From Treponema brennaborense DSM 12168 (GTDB lineage Bacteria > Spirochaetota > Spirochaetia > Treponematales > Treponemataceae): a stretch of 64,000 nucleotides of DNA. Under the pieces are notes generated by a model. The model did no database searches and was not told where the DNA came from. It was given only the letters and a program-made list of their open reading frames with translations. Each line of letters opens with the position of its first letter. Positions within the stretch are counted from its first letter, which is position 1. The position numbers were made by a program, and so were the translations under genes. Location of the stretch: positions 1,922,001-1,986,000 of the forward strand of contig NC_015500.1 in assembly GCF_000212415.1 (NCBI RefSeq). The letters run 5' to 3'. This document shows positions 24,821-33,235 of this stretch, piece by piece.

Positions 24821-25756
24821 ATGAACGCAGATTTTCCCCGCTGGGAAGACGTTACCATCACCAACGACTTCTTCTTCGCCTACTCGATGCTTCACGACAC
24901 CGAACTGTGCCGTCTCCTTCTGCGCACCCTGCTCAAGCTGGACGCAAAGGAAATCACCTACGTCAATACGCAGGAAACCCTCGCCGCCGCCCCCGGCTCC
25001 AAAAGCGTCCGCCTCGACGTGCTGCTCGAAACCACCGGTGAAATCGTCAACGTCGAAATGCAGACGACCTCCGAGCCGAACCTGTTCAAGCGGATCCGCT
25101 ATTACCAAAGCTCCATCGACATCGGCACCGCCCAGAGGGGCGCCGATTACGACGATCTGAAAAAGCTGTACGTCCTGTTCATCTGCACGAAGGATCCGTT
25201 CGGCGAGGGTCTGCCGCGTTACACGCTCAGGACCGTCTGCGACGAGCACACTGCGCTCGACGTTCGGGACGAACGGTTTGCCGTCGTTTACAATGCCTCA
25301 GCGTATGAAAACGAGCTTGATTCTGAAACGGCGGCCATGTTACACTACATAGCGGAAGGCGGAACGGACACGGAGACGGCGAAGAGCTTTGCCGAGCGGG
25401 TGTTCAAGCTGAAAACCGACGGTGCCGCCAAGGGGGCGTTCATGAAGTACGAAATAGAAATCAAACGCATCCGTAAGGAAGGCTTCGCCGAGGGCGAATC
25501 CCTCGGTTTTGCAGCGGGCCGTAATGAGGGCTTTGCTGAAGGCGAATCGAGCGGTATTGCTAAGGGCGAAATACGCGGCATGGAGAAAGGCAGAATCAGC
25601 GGTATTGCGGAAGGTGAAACACGAGGCATGGAGAAAGAAAAATATGCTACGGCCGGCAATCTCCTGTCTATGGGCGTACTTACGCCGGAGCAGATTGCCG
25701 CCGCGACTGAACTTCCGCTGGAAACCGTGCAGGAACTTGCTTGCCGGGAAAGGTAG
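24821..25756 (+). CDS. Rpn/PD-(D/E)XK nuclease family putative transposase
   Basis: A 311-aa protein with an AGGAGA ribosome binding site 5 nt before ATG 24821. The frame is open upstream to 24656 but without support. The N-terminal T-N-D-F-F-F-A-Y-S-M, L-L-R-T-L-L, R-L-D-V-L-L-E and V-N-V-E-M-Q-T motifs form the PD-(D/E)XK nuclease core of the Rpn family, with Asp and E-x-Q as candidate metal ligands. Y-Y-Q-S-S-I-D follows. The C-terminal third has repeated E-G-F-A-E-G-E-S units, as in many spirochete members, which vary in number. It lies alone on the plus strand between the two polysaccharide loci. Family members promote recombination; mobility has not been shown here. Confidence 0.88.
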   Translation: MNADFPRWEDVTITNDFFFAYSMLHDTELCRLLLRTLLKLDAKEITYVNTQETLAAAPGSKSVRLDVLLETTGEIVNVEMQTTSEPNLFKRIRYYQSSIDIGTAQRGADYDDLKKLYVLFICTKDPFGEGLPRYTLRTVCDEHTALDVRDERFAVVYNASAYENELDSETAAMLHYIAEGGTDTETAKSFAERVFKLKTDGAAKGAFMKYEIEIKRIRKEGFAEGESLGFAAGRNEGFAEGESSGIAKGEIRGMEKGRISGIAEGETRGMEKEKYATAGNLLSMGVLTPEQIAAATELPLETVQELACRER

Positions 25757-25828
25757 CCGCAGCTTTTACGAACTCTGCGTCCGTTTTCTAAACCCAGTGG
25801 CAGCAGGTTAATCTATTTATTCATGCAG

Positions 25829-27002
25829 TCAAAGAGTATTCTGCATTATTTTACGGTATAGATTCGCCATACGGGACACAGCCGTATCCACGGAAAATAA
25901 TTTCGCCCGTTCTACGTTACGCAGCCCCATTTCTGTGCGCAGAACTGGATTTTTGTACAATGTGTACACAGCTTTCACAAAGCCGCTGCAATCACTAGGC
26001 TCAAACAAAAAGCCGTTCACGCAGTCTTCTACAACGTCCACGTGTCCGCGGATTTTTGAAGCAACGACCGGAAGCCCGGTTGCAATGGATTCAATCATAG
26101 AAAGCGGCAGCCCTTCCTGATGGCTCGGCATAACAAGTACATCGCTTGCCCGGCAATAATCCGCCACGCGCTTCGTGTAGCCGGTAAACGTTACGTAATC
26201 CATCCCGTGTTCAGAAGCAAGCTGCCGATACGGCTCCAAAAGTTCACCCTTGCCGCACAGAACAACTTTCAGCTCCGGGATTTTTAACTTTAATTCCGGA
26301 AGGATATCAAAAAGCAGCCGGTGATTCTTGCGCGGAATAAACTCCGCCGTATAAATTAAGATAAAATCTTCAGGAGAAAAGCCAAGTTCCTTGCGCAGCG
26401 TAGTTTTTTCTTCCGGCGACCGCACCGGGCGGAAGCGTTCAAGGTTCACGCCGACTCCGTCAATTTTGTAGATCTTCGCCCTTGCCGTGGTATTCACGGT
26501 ACTTGCTATATTCCCGGTATTTCCACCGTTTTCAGAATGACTCTTTTGCTTTTTCATAATCTTCCTCGTTTATGGTTACAATTACGTCCGTGCAGCGCGC
26601 AAGGTATTTTTCCATCGGGTAATACAAAAGCCAGTTTATAAGCGGCGCGCCCTTATAAAAGTGGAAGCCGTGCGCAGTGTAAATCACCTTGATTTTGTGT
26701 TCTTTCCATAACTTTTTTGCCGCAAGCCGGCCGATGACGCCGCCCATCGGCGTGTGGCAGTGCAGGATGTCATACCGGTTCTCGGCAAGGAGCTTTTTCA
26801 GCTGGCGGTACGCCTTTAAATTCGCAGGCGAGAAGGGCGAACGCGCGATTGCGATTGTGTACTGATTGTCGCACTCGCTGATTGTTTCCTCACCGGCAGA
26901 AGCATAGTCAACCTGCCAGCCCTGCTCGCGGAACCAGCGCATATACGGCAAGTTGAACTTGGAAAAGTTTGCGGTGTTGGAAAGAAAAAGGATTTTGTTC
27001 AT
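25829..27002 (-). pseudogene. Glycosyltransferase family 4 gene split by a frameshift
   Basis: Two overlapping frames together make one GT-B enzyme like EpsD or CapM. The upstream frame (26532-27002, 156 aa) has the N-terminal domain: I-L-F-L-S-N-T-A, H-C-H-T-P-M-G-G-V-I-G-R and Y-T-A-H-G-F-H-F-Y-K-G-A-P. It ends shortly after I-N-E-E-D-Y-E-K-A-K. The downstream frame (25829-26557, 242 aa) carries the C-terminal domain: G-V-G-V-N-L-E-R-F, P-R-K-N-H, P-S-H-Q-E-G-L-P-L-S-M-I-E and S-K-I-R-G-H. A one-base gain in the A-rich tract near 26550 explains the shift. About 20 extra Asn/Thr/Ser-rich residues lie at the junction. Whether it is dead, phase-variable or a sequencing error is open. It is the last gene of locus 2. 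Confidence 0.8.
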
Positions 27003-28222
27003 AGTGATGCTCCGATTTCTTTCATAAAAGATTCATAAAAATTATTCTTGCTGAACTTGACGGCAAAATCATGATTAAGTCTGCCAAGTTCTTTCCTCTC
27101 TTTCTGATTCTTATATAAATCTTCTATATTTTTAATTATTTCTCCTACAAGTTTCTCATTCCGATTAAGAAGAACTGAGCTTTTCGGATTTGAATACTCA
27201 GGAATTCCGCCGCTTACTGTTGAAATAACCGGCAAGGAAGAAACACAGGCTTCTATGTTTGTTAATAAAGCAGCCTCATTACAGACAGACGGAAGTACCG
27301 CAACATCAGAAATCGCATAGTATTTCCACATTTCAGAATAAGGAACGAATCCTGCAAACAGCACGTCATTTATCTTGTTTTCTATGATTTTTGCCAGCCA
27401 TTTCTGAAATGTATTTTTTGCATTGCTTCCAAAAAAATTTGTGCCGACAATCATAAGCCTCGCATTTTGAATACTCAGTTCTGAAAATGCCCCACATAAT
27501 TTGTCTATGCCTTTTTCCGCACTTAATCTTCCTGCAAAAATAATCAGAAAATCATCTTTCTTTATTCCCTGCAACTTTCTGAATTCCGTTCGCTCATCGT
27601 CAGTCAGTTTTTGTGAAAAAAGCTCCGTGTCAATTCCATTTCTTACAACTTTGTATTCCGCCTTACCGTGCGGATATTTTTTCTTATAGCATTTTGAAAT
27701 AAAATCGCTGACGGTAAGAATTTTACTGCAATTTTCAATCTGTTTTCTGCATGTAAAATTACCGTTCGGTTCATTGTGAGCATGATAGAAAAATTTATCC
27801 GCATATTTTTCGTTAATCTTTTTATCTTTCATCACCAAAAACAACGAATGATGATTCTCTGCAACGACGCAATCAAAATCATTTTCAATCAATACTTTTT
27901 TTGTCGAATATATGTAATAAAGACGTGAAAAAATGCATCGAAAAGAATTTGACTTTCGCTTAAAGACAAGTTGCGCAGCAAAATAAACAATTTTATCCAG
28001 CAAAGTCATAACCGCCGGTATTCTTGAAAAATAAAATTTCGTCTGAGTATATCCCAAAGCGCGTTTTTCTGCCTCACTGTCATAAATTGATGTAACGGCA
28101 AACTCGGCATCCTTTTGCACTTCATTTTTTTGCAGAACTATATCAATTAAACATTCAACAGCTCCGCCCCTAACAGGAGGAACTGGCAATGTGCCTGCGG
28201 ATAATATGCAGATTTTCTTCAT
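26999..28222 (-). CDS. Glycosyltransferase family 4
   Basis: A 407-aa GT-B glycosyltransferase. ATG 28222 overlaps the upstream stop in an ATGA and has GGAG 9 nt upstream; the open frame extends 45 bp further. The N-terminus I-C-I-L-S-A-G-T-L-P-V-P-P-V-R-G-G-A-V-E is typical, with the G-G-A loop for the nucleotide sugar. The C-terminal domain has F-A-G-R-L-S-A-E-K-G-I-D-K, S-V-C-N-E-A-A-L-L-T-N-I-E-A and S-G-G-I-P-E-Y. Donor and linkage are not deducible. Confidence 0.88.
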   Translation of the reverse strand: MKKICILSAGTLPVPPVRGGAVECLIDIVLQKNEVQKDAEFAVTSIYDSEAEKRALGYTQTKFYFSRIPAVMTLLDKIVYFAAQLVFKRKSNSFRCIFSRLYYIYSTKKVLIENDFDCVVAENHHSLFLVMKDKKINEKYADKFFYHAHNEPNGNFTCRKQIENCSKILTVSDFISKCYKKKYPHGKAEYKVVRNGIDTELFSQKLTDDERTEFRKLQGIKKDDFLIIFAGRLSAEKGIDKLCGAFSELSIQNARLMIVGTNFFGSNAKNTFQKWLAKIIENKINDVLFAGFVPYSEMWKYYAISDVAVLPSVCNEAALLTNIEACVSSLPVISTVSGGIPEYSNPKSSVLLNRNEKLVGEIIKNIEDLYKNQKERKELGRLNHDFAVKFSKNNFYESFMKEIGASL

Positions 28223-29175
28223 TTTACTGCTCCGTCCTTCTTTAAAACTGTAAAAAAATAAAACCAAATAATTTTTAGCAATGCTTTAAGTTTGTTTTTT
28301 TCTTTATAGAATAAATATGATTTCGTTTTCTTGAAATTTTCAGATACGGTATTCAGCTCATACAAAAACTCGGTTTTATTTTCTGAGCTTATAATCCGTC
28401 GGAAAATATGAAAATTTACTCCTGCAGAATACTTCCAACAAGCTTTTTGCAGTTTAGGAAACATATCCGATATATTCTGAATCAACATTTGAGAATTTTT
28501 TATTGCATCCATTTGCATAGAAGAAAATGAACTGCTTGTAATTGAACTGGAATTACAAAGGTTATAAAAAAGAGTAATCTTATTAACTAAAACAAAATCA
28601 CCGCAAGAACAAAACAAGCGAAACGCAATCTCAACATCTTCGTAAATACACGTGGCAAAACCGATGTTGTCAAAAACAGTCTTACGAAAAAGCTTATTCC
28701 ATGCAAAGAAATATGGTTGCTGTGTATTCAAAGCATGAAAAAAAGCATCTTCCAATGAAATTGTTATACACTTTGAAGGTTCTGATTTCTTTCTAAGAGA
28801 AAAATTTTCATTTCGGACTGCACAATGCTGTCCTGTACAAACATTTTTGTCTCCAATATGTTTAACAAGAAGTTCCAGGGCATATTCTGTTACCCAATCA
28901 TCACTATCAAGAAAAAATACAAACTCTCCGTCCGCTTCTTGCAACCCTTTGTTACGAGAAGCGGACGGACCGGAATTTTCTTGAGAAATAATTTTAAAGC
29001 GCCAATCTTTTTTACAAAACTCTTCACAGATTTCTAAAGACTTGTCAGTGGAACCGTCATTTATTATTAGACATTCAAAATTTTTATACGTCTGCTCCTG
29101 AACACTTGTTAGACATCGAAGAACATATTTCTCCGTATTATATACGGGAACAATTATCGTAACCAATCCGTCCAT
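28219..29175 (-). CDS. Glycosyltransferase family 2
   Basis: A 318-aa GT-A enzyme. ATG 29175 is preferred because GGGAG lies 6 nt upstream and it does not overlap the polymerase gene; ATG 29196 is also possible. It has the canonical V-T-I-I-V-P-V-Y-N-T-E-K-Y start, N-D-G-S-T-D, E-N-S-G-P-S-A-S-R-N-K-G and the metal-binding D-S-D-D. An Y-E-D-V-E motif follows. The gene is AT-rich, as are its neighbours in locus 2. Confidence 0.9.
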   Translation of the reverse strand: MDGLVTIIVPVYNTEKYVLRCLTSVQEQTYKNFECLIINDGSTDKSLEICEEFCKKDWRFKIISQENSGPSASRNKGLQEADGEFVFFLDSDDWVTEYALELLVKHIGDKNVCTGQHCAVRNENFSLRKKSEPSKCITISLEDAFFHALNTQQPYFFAWNKLFRKTVFDNIGFATCIYEDVEIAFRLFCSCGDFVLVNKITLFYNLCNSSSITSSSFSSMQMDAIKNSQMLIQNISDMFPKLQKACWKYSAGVNFHIFRRIISSENKTEFLYELNTVSENFKKTKSYLFYKEKNKLKALLKIIWFYFFTVLKKDGAVK

Positions 29176-29176
29176 T

Positions 29177-30367
29177 TTATCTCCCATGTGTTTCATAATA
29201 TCTGTTTAGTTGATGCTGAATTCGTAGAGATGAACTTGGCGGATTAAACAGGCTATAGTAAGGTTTATATCTTTTTGCTTCATCATCAGTTCTAAAAAAA
29301 ATGAAATTTACAGGTCCTTGCACACTATAAAAAAGCAATACCAAAAAAATAATTAGAGTCTTGAAAAAACTGTTTGTTTTTATTATGAAAAAATCCCTTA
29401 GAAACAAAGTTATAGCTATAAATTCAAAACATAAAAAAAGGTAACTGAGCCGTCCTAATACAATCACAGGAAGACCGAAACATTCCAAAATAAGACCAAT
29501 CCATGTAAGTTTGTATATAAGTATTTCAGTTTTGCTGTTTGTATGTGCAGAGAAAACCGCAATCCATACAACAATCCGTCTGGAAAACCAACCAACGCCA
29601 TAAAACCCGGCATTTGAAGTCATGTTGGTAAGAGAAAAGTATATGTCTATCATTCTAATTATTTTTGAAGGAATAAAAGGAAGTTTTGCAATTAGAAGGA
29701 ACAGAAACCTGAGTACCATCCAATTTCCTAAAAGGATATATGCAAGAAGCAAAATGAAAAACATCTTTTTCTTGTTCAATTCTGTAACTTTTATAAAGAA
29801 CATGACAAAAAGCAGAAAAGACGAATAATGAAATAATGTTCCAACAAGTGTAAGTATAAAAGCACTTCGCTTTTTTTTATCTGCAAATTTCATTACTGCC
29901 AGCAATGAAAAAGCAATCGCGATTTCTTGTCGCACAAATCCCATTTGGAGAATATGATAGTAAAAGCAAGCATAACAAAAAATTGAAAGAGCTGGAAACG
30001 GCGAGAATTTTTTATAGCACTTAAAAATCACACTACAGCAGAACAATGAAACGAAAATTTGCATACCATAAAAATTCAGTCCAAAAAACTTGCAAATCGC
30101 ATATAAAGCAATAAAAAAGGGTTCGCAATTATCTTTTAAAAGGCTCTTAGGAAAATCTTGATAATATAACTCGTAAGGAATCCAGTCATAGCCTGTCTTA
30201 TAGCGAAACGCACAGACAAAGAAAAAAATCAAAAATAAAAAATAAAATAGTACTTTCTGAAGTTCTTTTTGAGAATGAAATAATACATTGCCATTATTTT
30301 TACAGGGAACATATATTTCAAAAAGAATCGGCAAAAAAAATGAAGAAAACAGCAATGCATACATCAT
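29177..30367 (-). CDS. EpsG family polysaccharide polymerase-like membrane protein
   Basis: A 396-aa membrane protein with about ten or eleven hydrophobic helices. The motif F-R-Y-K-T-G-Y-D-W near residue 55 followed by Y-E-L-Y-Y is the hallmark of EpsG proteins, and L-Q-M-G-F-V-R-Q-E-I-A-I-A-F with its conserved Arg-Gln follows. EpsG proteins act as Wzy-like polymerases. Its ATG overlaps the stop of the upstream GT4 gene in an ATGA, and GGAG lies 7 nt before it. It would polymerise the units flipped by the locus 2 flippase. Confidence 0.87.
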   Translation of the reverse strand: MMYALLFSSFFLPILFEIYVPCKNNGNVLFHSQKELQKVLFYFLFLIFFFVCAFRYKTGYDWIPYELYYQDFPKSLLKDNCEPFFIALYAICKFFGLNFYGMQIFVSLFCCSVIFKCYKKFSPFPALSIFCYACFYYHILQMGFVRQEIAIAFSLLAVMKFADKKKRSAFILTLVGTLFHYSSFLLFVMFFIKVTELNKKKMFFILLLAYILLGNWMVLRFLFLLIAKLPFIPSKIIRMIDIYFSLTNMTSNAGFYGVGWFSRRIVVWIAVFSAHTNSKTEILIYKLTWIGLILECFGLPVIVLGRLSYLFLCFEFIAITLFLRDFFIIKTNSFFKTLIIFLVLLFYSVQGPVNFIFFRTDDEAKRYKPYYSLFNPPSSSLRIQHQLNRYYETHGR

Positions 30368-31533
30368 AGAAGTGCTCCGTCAAACAGCTTTTCCCATTTT
30401 TCCGCTATTTTCGTTATTGAGAACCTCTGTATATGTTCATAACCTTCCTTGCGAATTTTCAATAGAGAGTCATCATCTAAATCGAAGGCCACACAGGCAG
30501 TATCCGCATATTGTGAGATATTATGAGGGTGTATAAGAAATCCGTTTTTTTCATTTTCAATGATTTCCTTTGCCGAACTATAGGAGTCAAAAGCAAAAGG
30601 AATGCAGCCATATTCCATAGCTTCCACAAGAACAAGTCCCCATCCCTCTTTTGAAGTCAGAAAAAGAAATGATGCCCTCTTGTAAAAATCCGCAACATTT
30701 TTTTGATTGCCTACAAGAAATACTTTTTTAAGATTCATACGGTGGATATCTTTTTCAAGCCGCTGTCTGTCTAAGCCGTCTCCCACGATACATAAGGAAT
30801 AATCCGTTCTTCTTGATTCTATTTTTTTCCAGACTTTCAATAATTCCGGAATATTTTTATCATGATAATGAAGTCGTCCTACAAACAATACTAACTTCTC
30901 TTTTGGGTACATACAAAAAGTTTCTGTTGAAAAAACATGCGGATTTGTAAGTGATATTATTTTATGCTCATATTTTTTAAAACCGGGAAGTTTAAGGATG
31001 TCATTCTTAAAATATTGAGACAGCAAAATATACTTGTCAGAATATTTTACTCCAGTCCAAAACCCAATATATACGGAAAACAGAATATAAACAAAATAAA
31101 TCGGGAACAAAGCGGCTTTTGCAAAATGCACAATTCCATGAGAAGTTAGTACAGAATACCAAGCTGCAGAAAGACAATACGAAAGGGTAGCAATTATAGC
31201 ATGATGATGATGATAGAAGATTTTTACGTTTTTTATATTCATTTTCTTAACATTTTTTATAATATTTGCTCCAACATTCACATGGCAGACTAGGATTCTT
31301 ACATTCATTTCTCTTATCATTTTTTCCAGCTGCTTTGCGAAATTATAAGGAGGAAGATAAAAATGTCTTTCTGATTTCTCTCCTACATCGAGTGACAGTG
31401 TATATACTTCATATTTTTCAGAATTATTAAGTGCATTTTTTAAGTTAAAAACGACTCTTTCAATTCCACCGGAAGTTGGCAGAGGAGCATATTGAGAAAG
31501 AAAAAAAATCACGGGTTTATCTTTTTCCCCCAT
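30364..31533 (-). CDS. Glycosyltransferase family 4
   Basis: A 389-aa GT-B glycosyltransferase. The N-terminal domain has F-L-S-Q-Y-A-P-L-P-T-S-G-G-I-E-R-V, and C-H-V-N follows. The C-terminal domain has F-V-G-R-L-H-Y-H-D-K-N-I, V-G-D-G-L-D and T-S-K-E-G-W-G-L-V-L-V-E-A-M, with the E-x7-E pair that holds the donor nucleotide. AAGG lies before ATG 31533. Donor sugar unknown. Confidence 0.9.
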   Translation of the reverse strand: MGEKDKPVIFFLSQYAPLPTSGGIERVVFNLKNALNNSEKYEVYTLSLDVGEKSERHFYLPPYNFAKQLEKMIREMNVRILVCHVNVGANIIKNVKKMNIKNVKIFYHHHHAIIATLSYCLSAAWYSVLTSHGIVHFAKAALFPIYFVYILFSVYIGFWTGVKYSDKYILLSQYFKNDILKLPGFKKYEHKIISLTNPHVFSTETFCMYPKEKLVLFVGRLHYHDKNIPELLKVWKKIESRRTDYSLCIVGDGLDRQRLEKDIHRMNLKKVFLVGNQKNVADFYKRASFLFLTSKEGWGLVLVEAMEYGCIPFAFDSYSSAKEIIENEKNGFLIHPHNISQYADTACVAFDLDDDSLLKIRKEGYEHIQRFSITKIAEKWEKLFDGALL

Positions 31534-31577
31534 TTCAATCCACCTTATAAACAGAAAATAGTATTGAAATTTTTGGA

Positions 31578-32624
31578 TTAGACATTCAAAACCTCCGACA
31601 GGAACCTTTTTCCGCCGCTACAATGTGTTTTAAAATTTTCTTTAACTTCTGTTGAATATATTTCGCAGCCTGTAATTTTTTCAGGTATTTTTTCTACGTA
31701 TCTTTCTTCAAGCTGTATTGAATTAAGCAAGTCCGTAATCCGCTCGGAACGAATCTCCAATTTTAGAACATAAAACGGGCGTTCAAATATTAAACTGAAT
31801 GCGGTAGCATGGAAACTTGTAGTAATAACTAAATCAGCGTTTGCAACATAACCCAGAAATTCTTCTACAGAAATTCCTTTTACAAAATGCTGTTTTCTGC
31901 AAAATAGTTTTCTTAAAGATTTCAGATATACTATTTGAATTACTTTTTTTTCGAGACGTATTGCCGTTTTTTCAACTTCGCTGTCAAAGTTTAGATTATC
32001 AGCAATTTTATATGCAAGAATGTAGCCGTTTTGTTTTGGAGCTTTAGCAATTGCCAGCCAAGCATTCTTTGAAAGCAAAAACACAGGATCGCAAACAGCC
32101 TTTATGTCTTTTCGGGCTGTCATGCAGGAGATTTTCTCTGCAAGAGTTTTTTCCCTGCATGAAATGCCTTTGAACTTTAAAAGCAATTCTTTTATTTCTT
32201 GTTCTTTTATTTCACCGCCGTCGCTTGCGCCGTAGGCAATCTTTACGCCGTCAAAGCCATTGCCAAAATAGGATAGGTCGCCGGCCGTAAGCACGGGATT
32301 CCAAATCTGATCCGAGCCGTAAAAAATCATGTCGTATTTCGTGATGTCCGAAGAACCGAGCGAAAGAAAACGTTCCCTGAACTTTTTGAACTGATTCCGC
32401 TTCCCAAGGGCAGCCGGAATGTAAAGGAACTGAGTGATATTGGCTCTCAGTTTCTTTCTAATGGACAGGATCCTATACGATTTCTCAATTTCATTGTTTC
32501 TATAATCGGCCGCGCAGACTTCATCATTAGGGAACAGCTTTTTCAAACTTTCCTGCAATGCGTAGCACTGCAAAACCGCACCATAATTGTCCGCATTGTG
32601 AAAAGTGAGGATTCCGATTTTCAT
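31578..32624 (-). CDS. Polysaccharide pyruvyl transferase family protein
   Basis: A 348-aa PS_pyruv_trans-family protein. ATG 32624 is chosen because AAGGAG lies 10 nt upstream and it gives the usual M-K-I-G-I-L-T-F-H-N-A-D-N-Y-G-A-V-L-Q start. Also present are Y-G-S-D-Q-I-W-N-P and V-I-T-T-S-F-H-A-T-A-F, which match enzymes that add pyruvate ketals from PEP to sugars. It probably works with the F420-hydrogenase-beta-like protein upstream, a pair seen in many capsule loci, although the actual reaction of that pair is not settled. Confidence 0.88.
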   Translation of the reverse strand: MKIGILTFHNADNYGAVLQCYALQESLKKLFPNDEVCAADYRNNEIEKSYRILSIRKKLRANITQFLYIPAALGKRNQFKKFRERFLSLGSSDITKYDMIFYGSDQIWNPVLTAGDLSYFGNGFDGVKIAYGASDGGEIKEQEIKELLLKFKGISCREKTLAEKISCMTARKDIKAVCDPVFLLSKNAWLAIAKAPKQNGYILAYKIADNLNFDSEVEKTAIRLEKKVIQIVYLKSLRKLFCRKQHFVKGISVEEFLGYVANADLVITTSFHATAFSLIFERPFYVLKLEIRSERITDLLNSIQLEERYVEKIPEKITGCEIYSTEVKENFKTHCSGGKRFLSEVLNV

Positions 32625-32802
32625 ATCAAGCACACTCCTTAAAAGAAGTATGCCAATGAGCATAAACTGACCCAAAAATTTGGAATAATGCGCCGTGTGT
32701 TTTTCTTACAATTTTGAGAAAAGAATTATTAGTTGCTGCTCCAGCCATATGTTCTGGCTGAAAAGAGAAATGATTTTTGGCTAACGACGCGTACTGTGCT
32801 TC

Positions 32803-32988
32803 TTAAAACAACTCGCTGTGGGAGTTTATTCTAAATGCTGTCAGCAGAAGCGCATCTTTATATTTTGGCTCAAGAATTTCATCATTAGCAAGACGATTTA
32901 TTATTGCCTTTGCCAGTTTTCTGTCCGGTGTTGATAGTTTTGCATAATCCTTGTCAAACCGTTTTGTCGCGGCAATTCTATAAACCAT
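32803..32988 (-). pseudogene. Truncated YafQ/RelE-type toxin
   Basis: About 61 residues from ATG 32988. The start M-V-Y-R-I-A-A-T-K-R-F-D-K-D-Y and the E-P-K-Y-K-D segment match YafQ-type mRNA interferases, which are about 90 aa. After K-Y-K-D the sequence turns into unrelated residues and stops, so the strands carrying the catalytic His and Tyr are missing. The start overlaps the antitoxin gene, as in intact pairs. I infer an inactive toxin. Confidence 0.7.
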
Positions 32989-33190
32989 GGGCGACATCAT
33001 ACTCATCCATGGAAGCGAAAGTGTTTAGAGTCCCGTTGTGGAACTCCTCTAGAATTTCCGCCTTTAACTCATCTGCATGGGAACTCTGTTTTTTTATGGA
33101 AACTTTAGCTTCAGGATACAGCTTACATACGCTTTTCAAGGCAGAGACAAGAGCATTATCCGCATTTTGAATCGTCATATTCACAACCAT
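32978..33190 (-). CDS. RelB/DinJ-type antitoxin
   Basis: A 70-aa protein with GGAGG 6 nt before ATG 33190; the frame is open upstream to 33235 without support. The alternating hydrophobic pattern around residues 3-40 with A-L-V-S-A-L-K-S-V-C suggests a ribbon-helix-helix type N-terminus as in RelB/DinJ antitoxins. The acidic C-terminal half (E-I-L-E-E-F-H, S-M-D-E-Y-D) would bind the toxin. The toxin gene overlaps its end but is truncated, leaving an orphan antitoxin. The pair sits between two sugar genes of the locus 2 operon. Confidence 0.65.
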   Translation of the reverse strand: MVVNMTIQNADNALVSALKSVCKLYPEAKVSIKKQSSHADELKAEILEEFHNGTLNTFASMDEYDVAHGL

Positions 33191-33235
33191 AAAAAACCTC
33201 CGGCAAAATCTTACACAGCCTACATCAAAAATCAA

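Noticed and set aside
32624-32803. Possible terminator (CAGCCA…TGGCTG near 32742-32760) between the toxin remnant and the pyruvyl transferase
   Set aside because: The stem is short and has no T run; it could not be supported as a terminator, so locus 2 is treated as possibly continuous.
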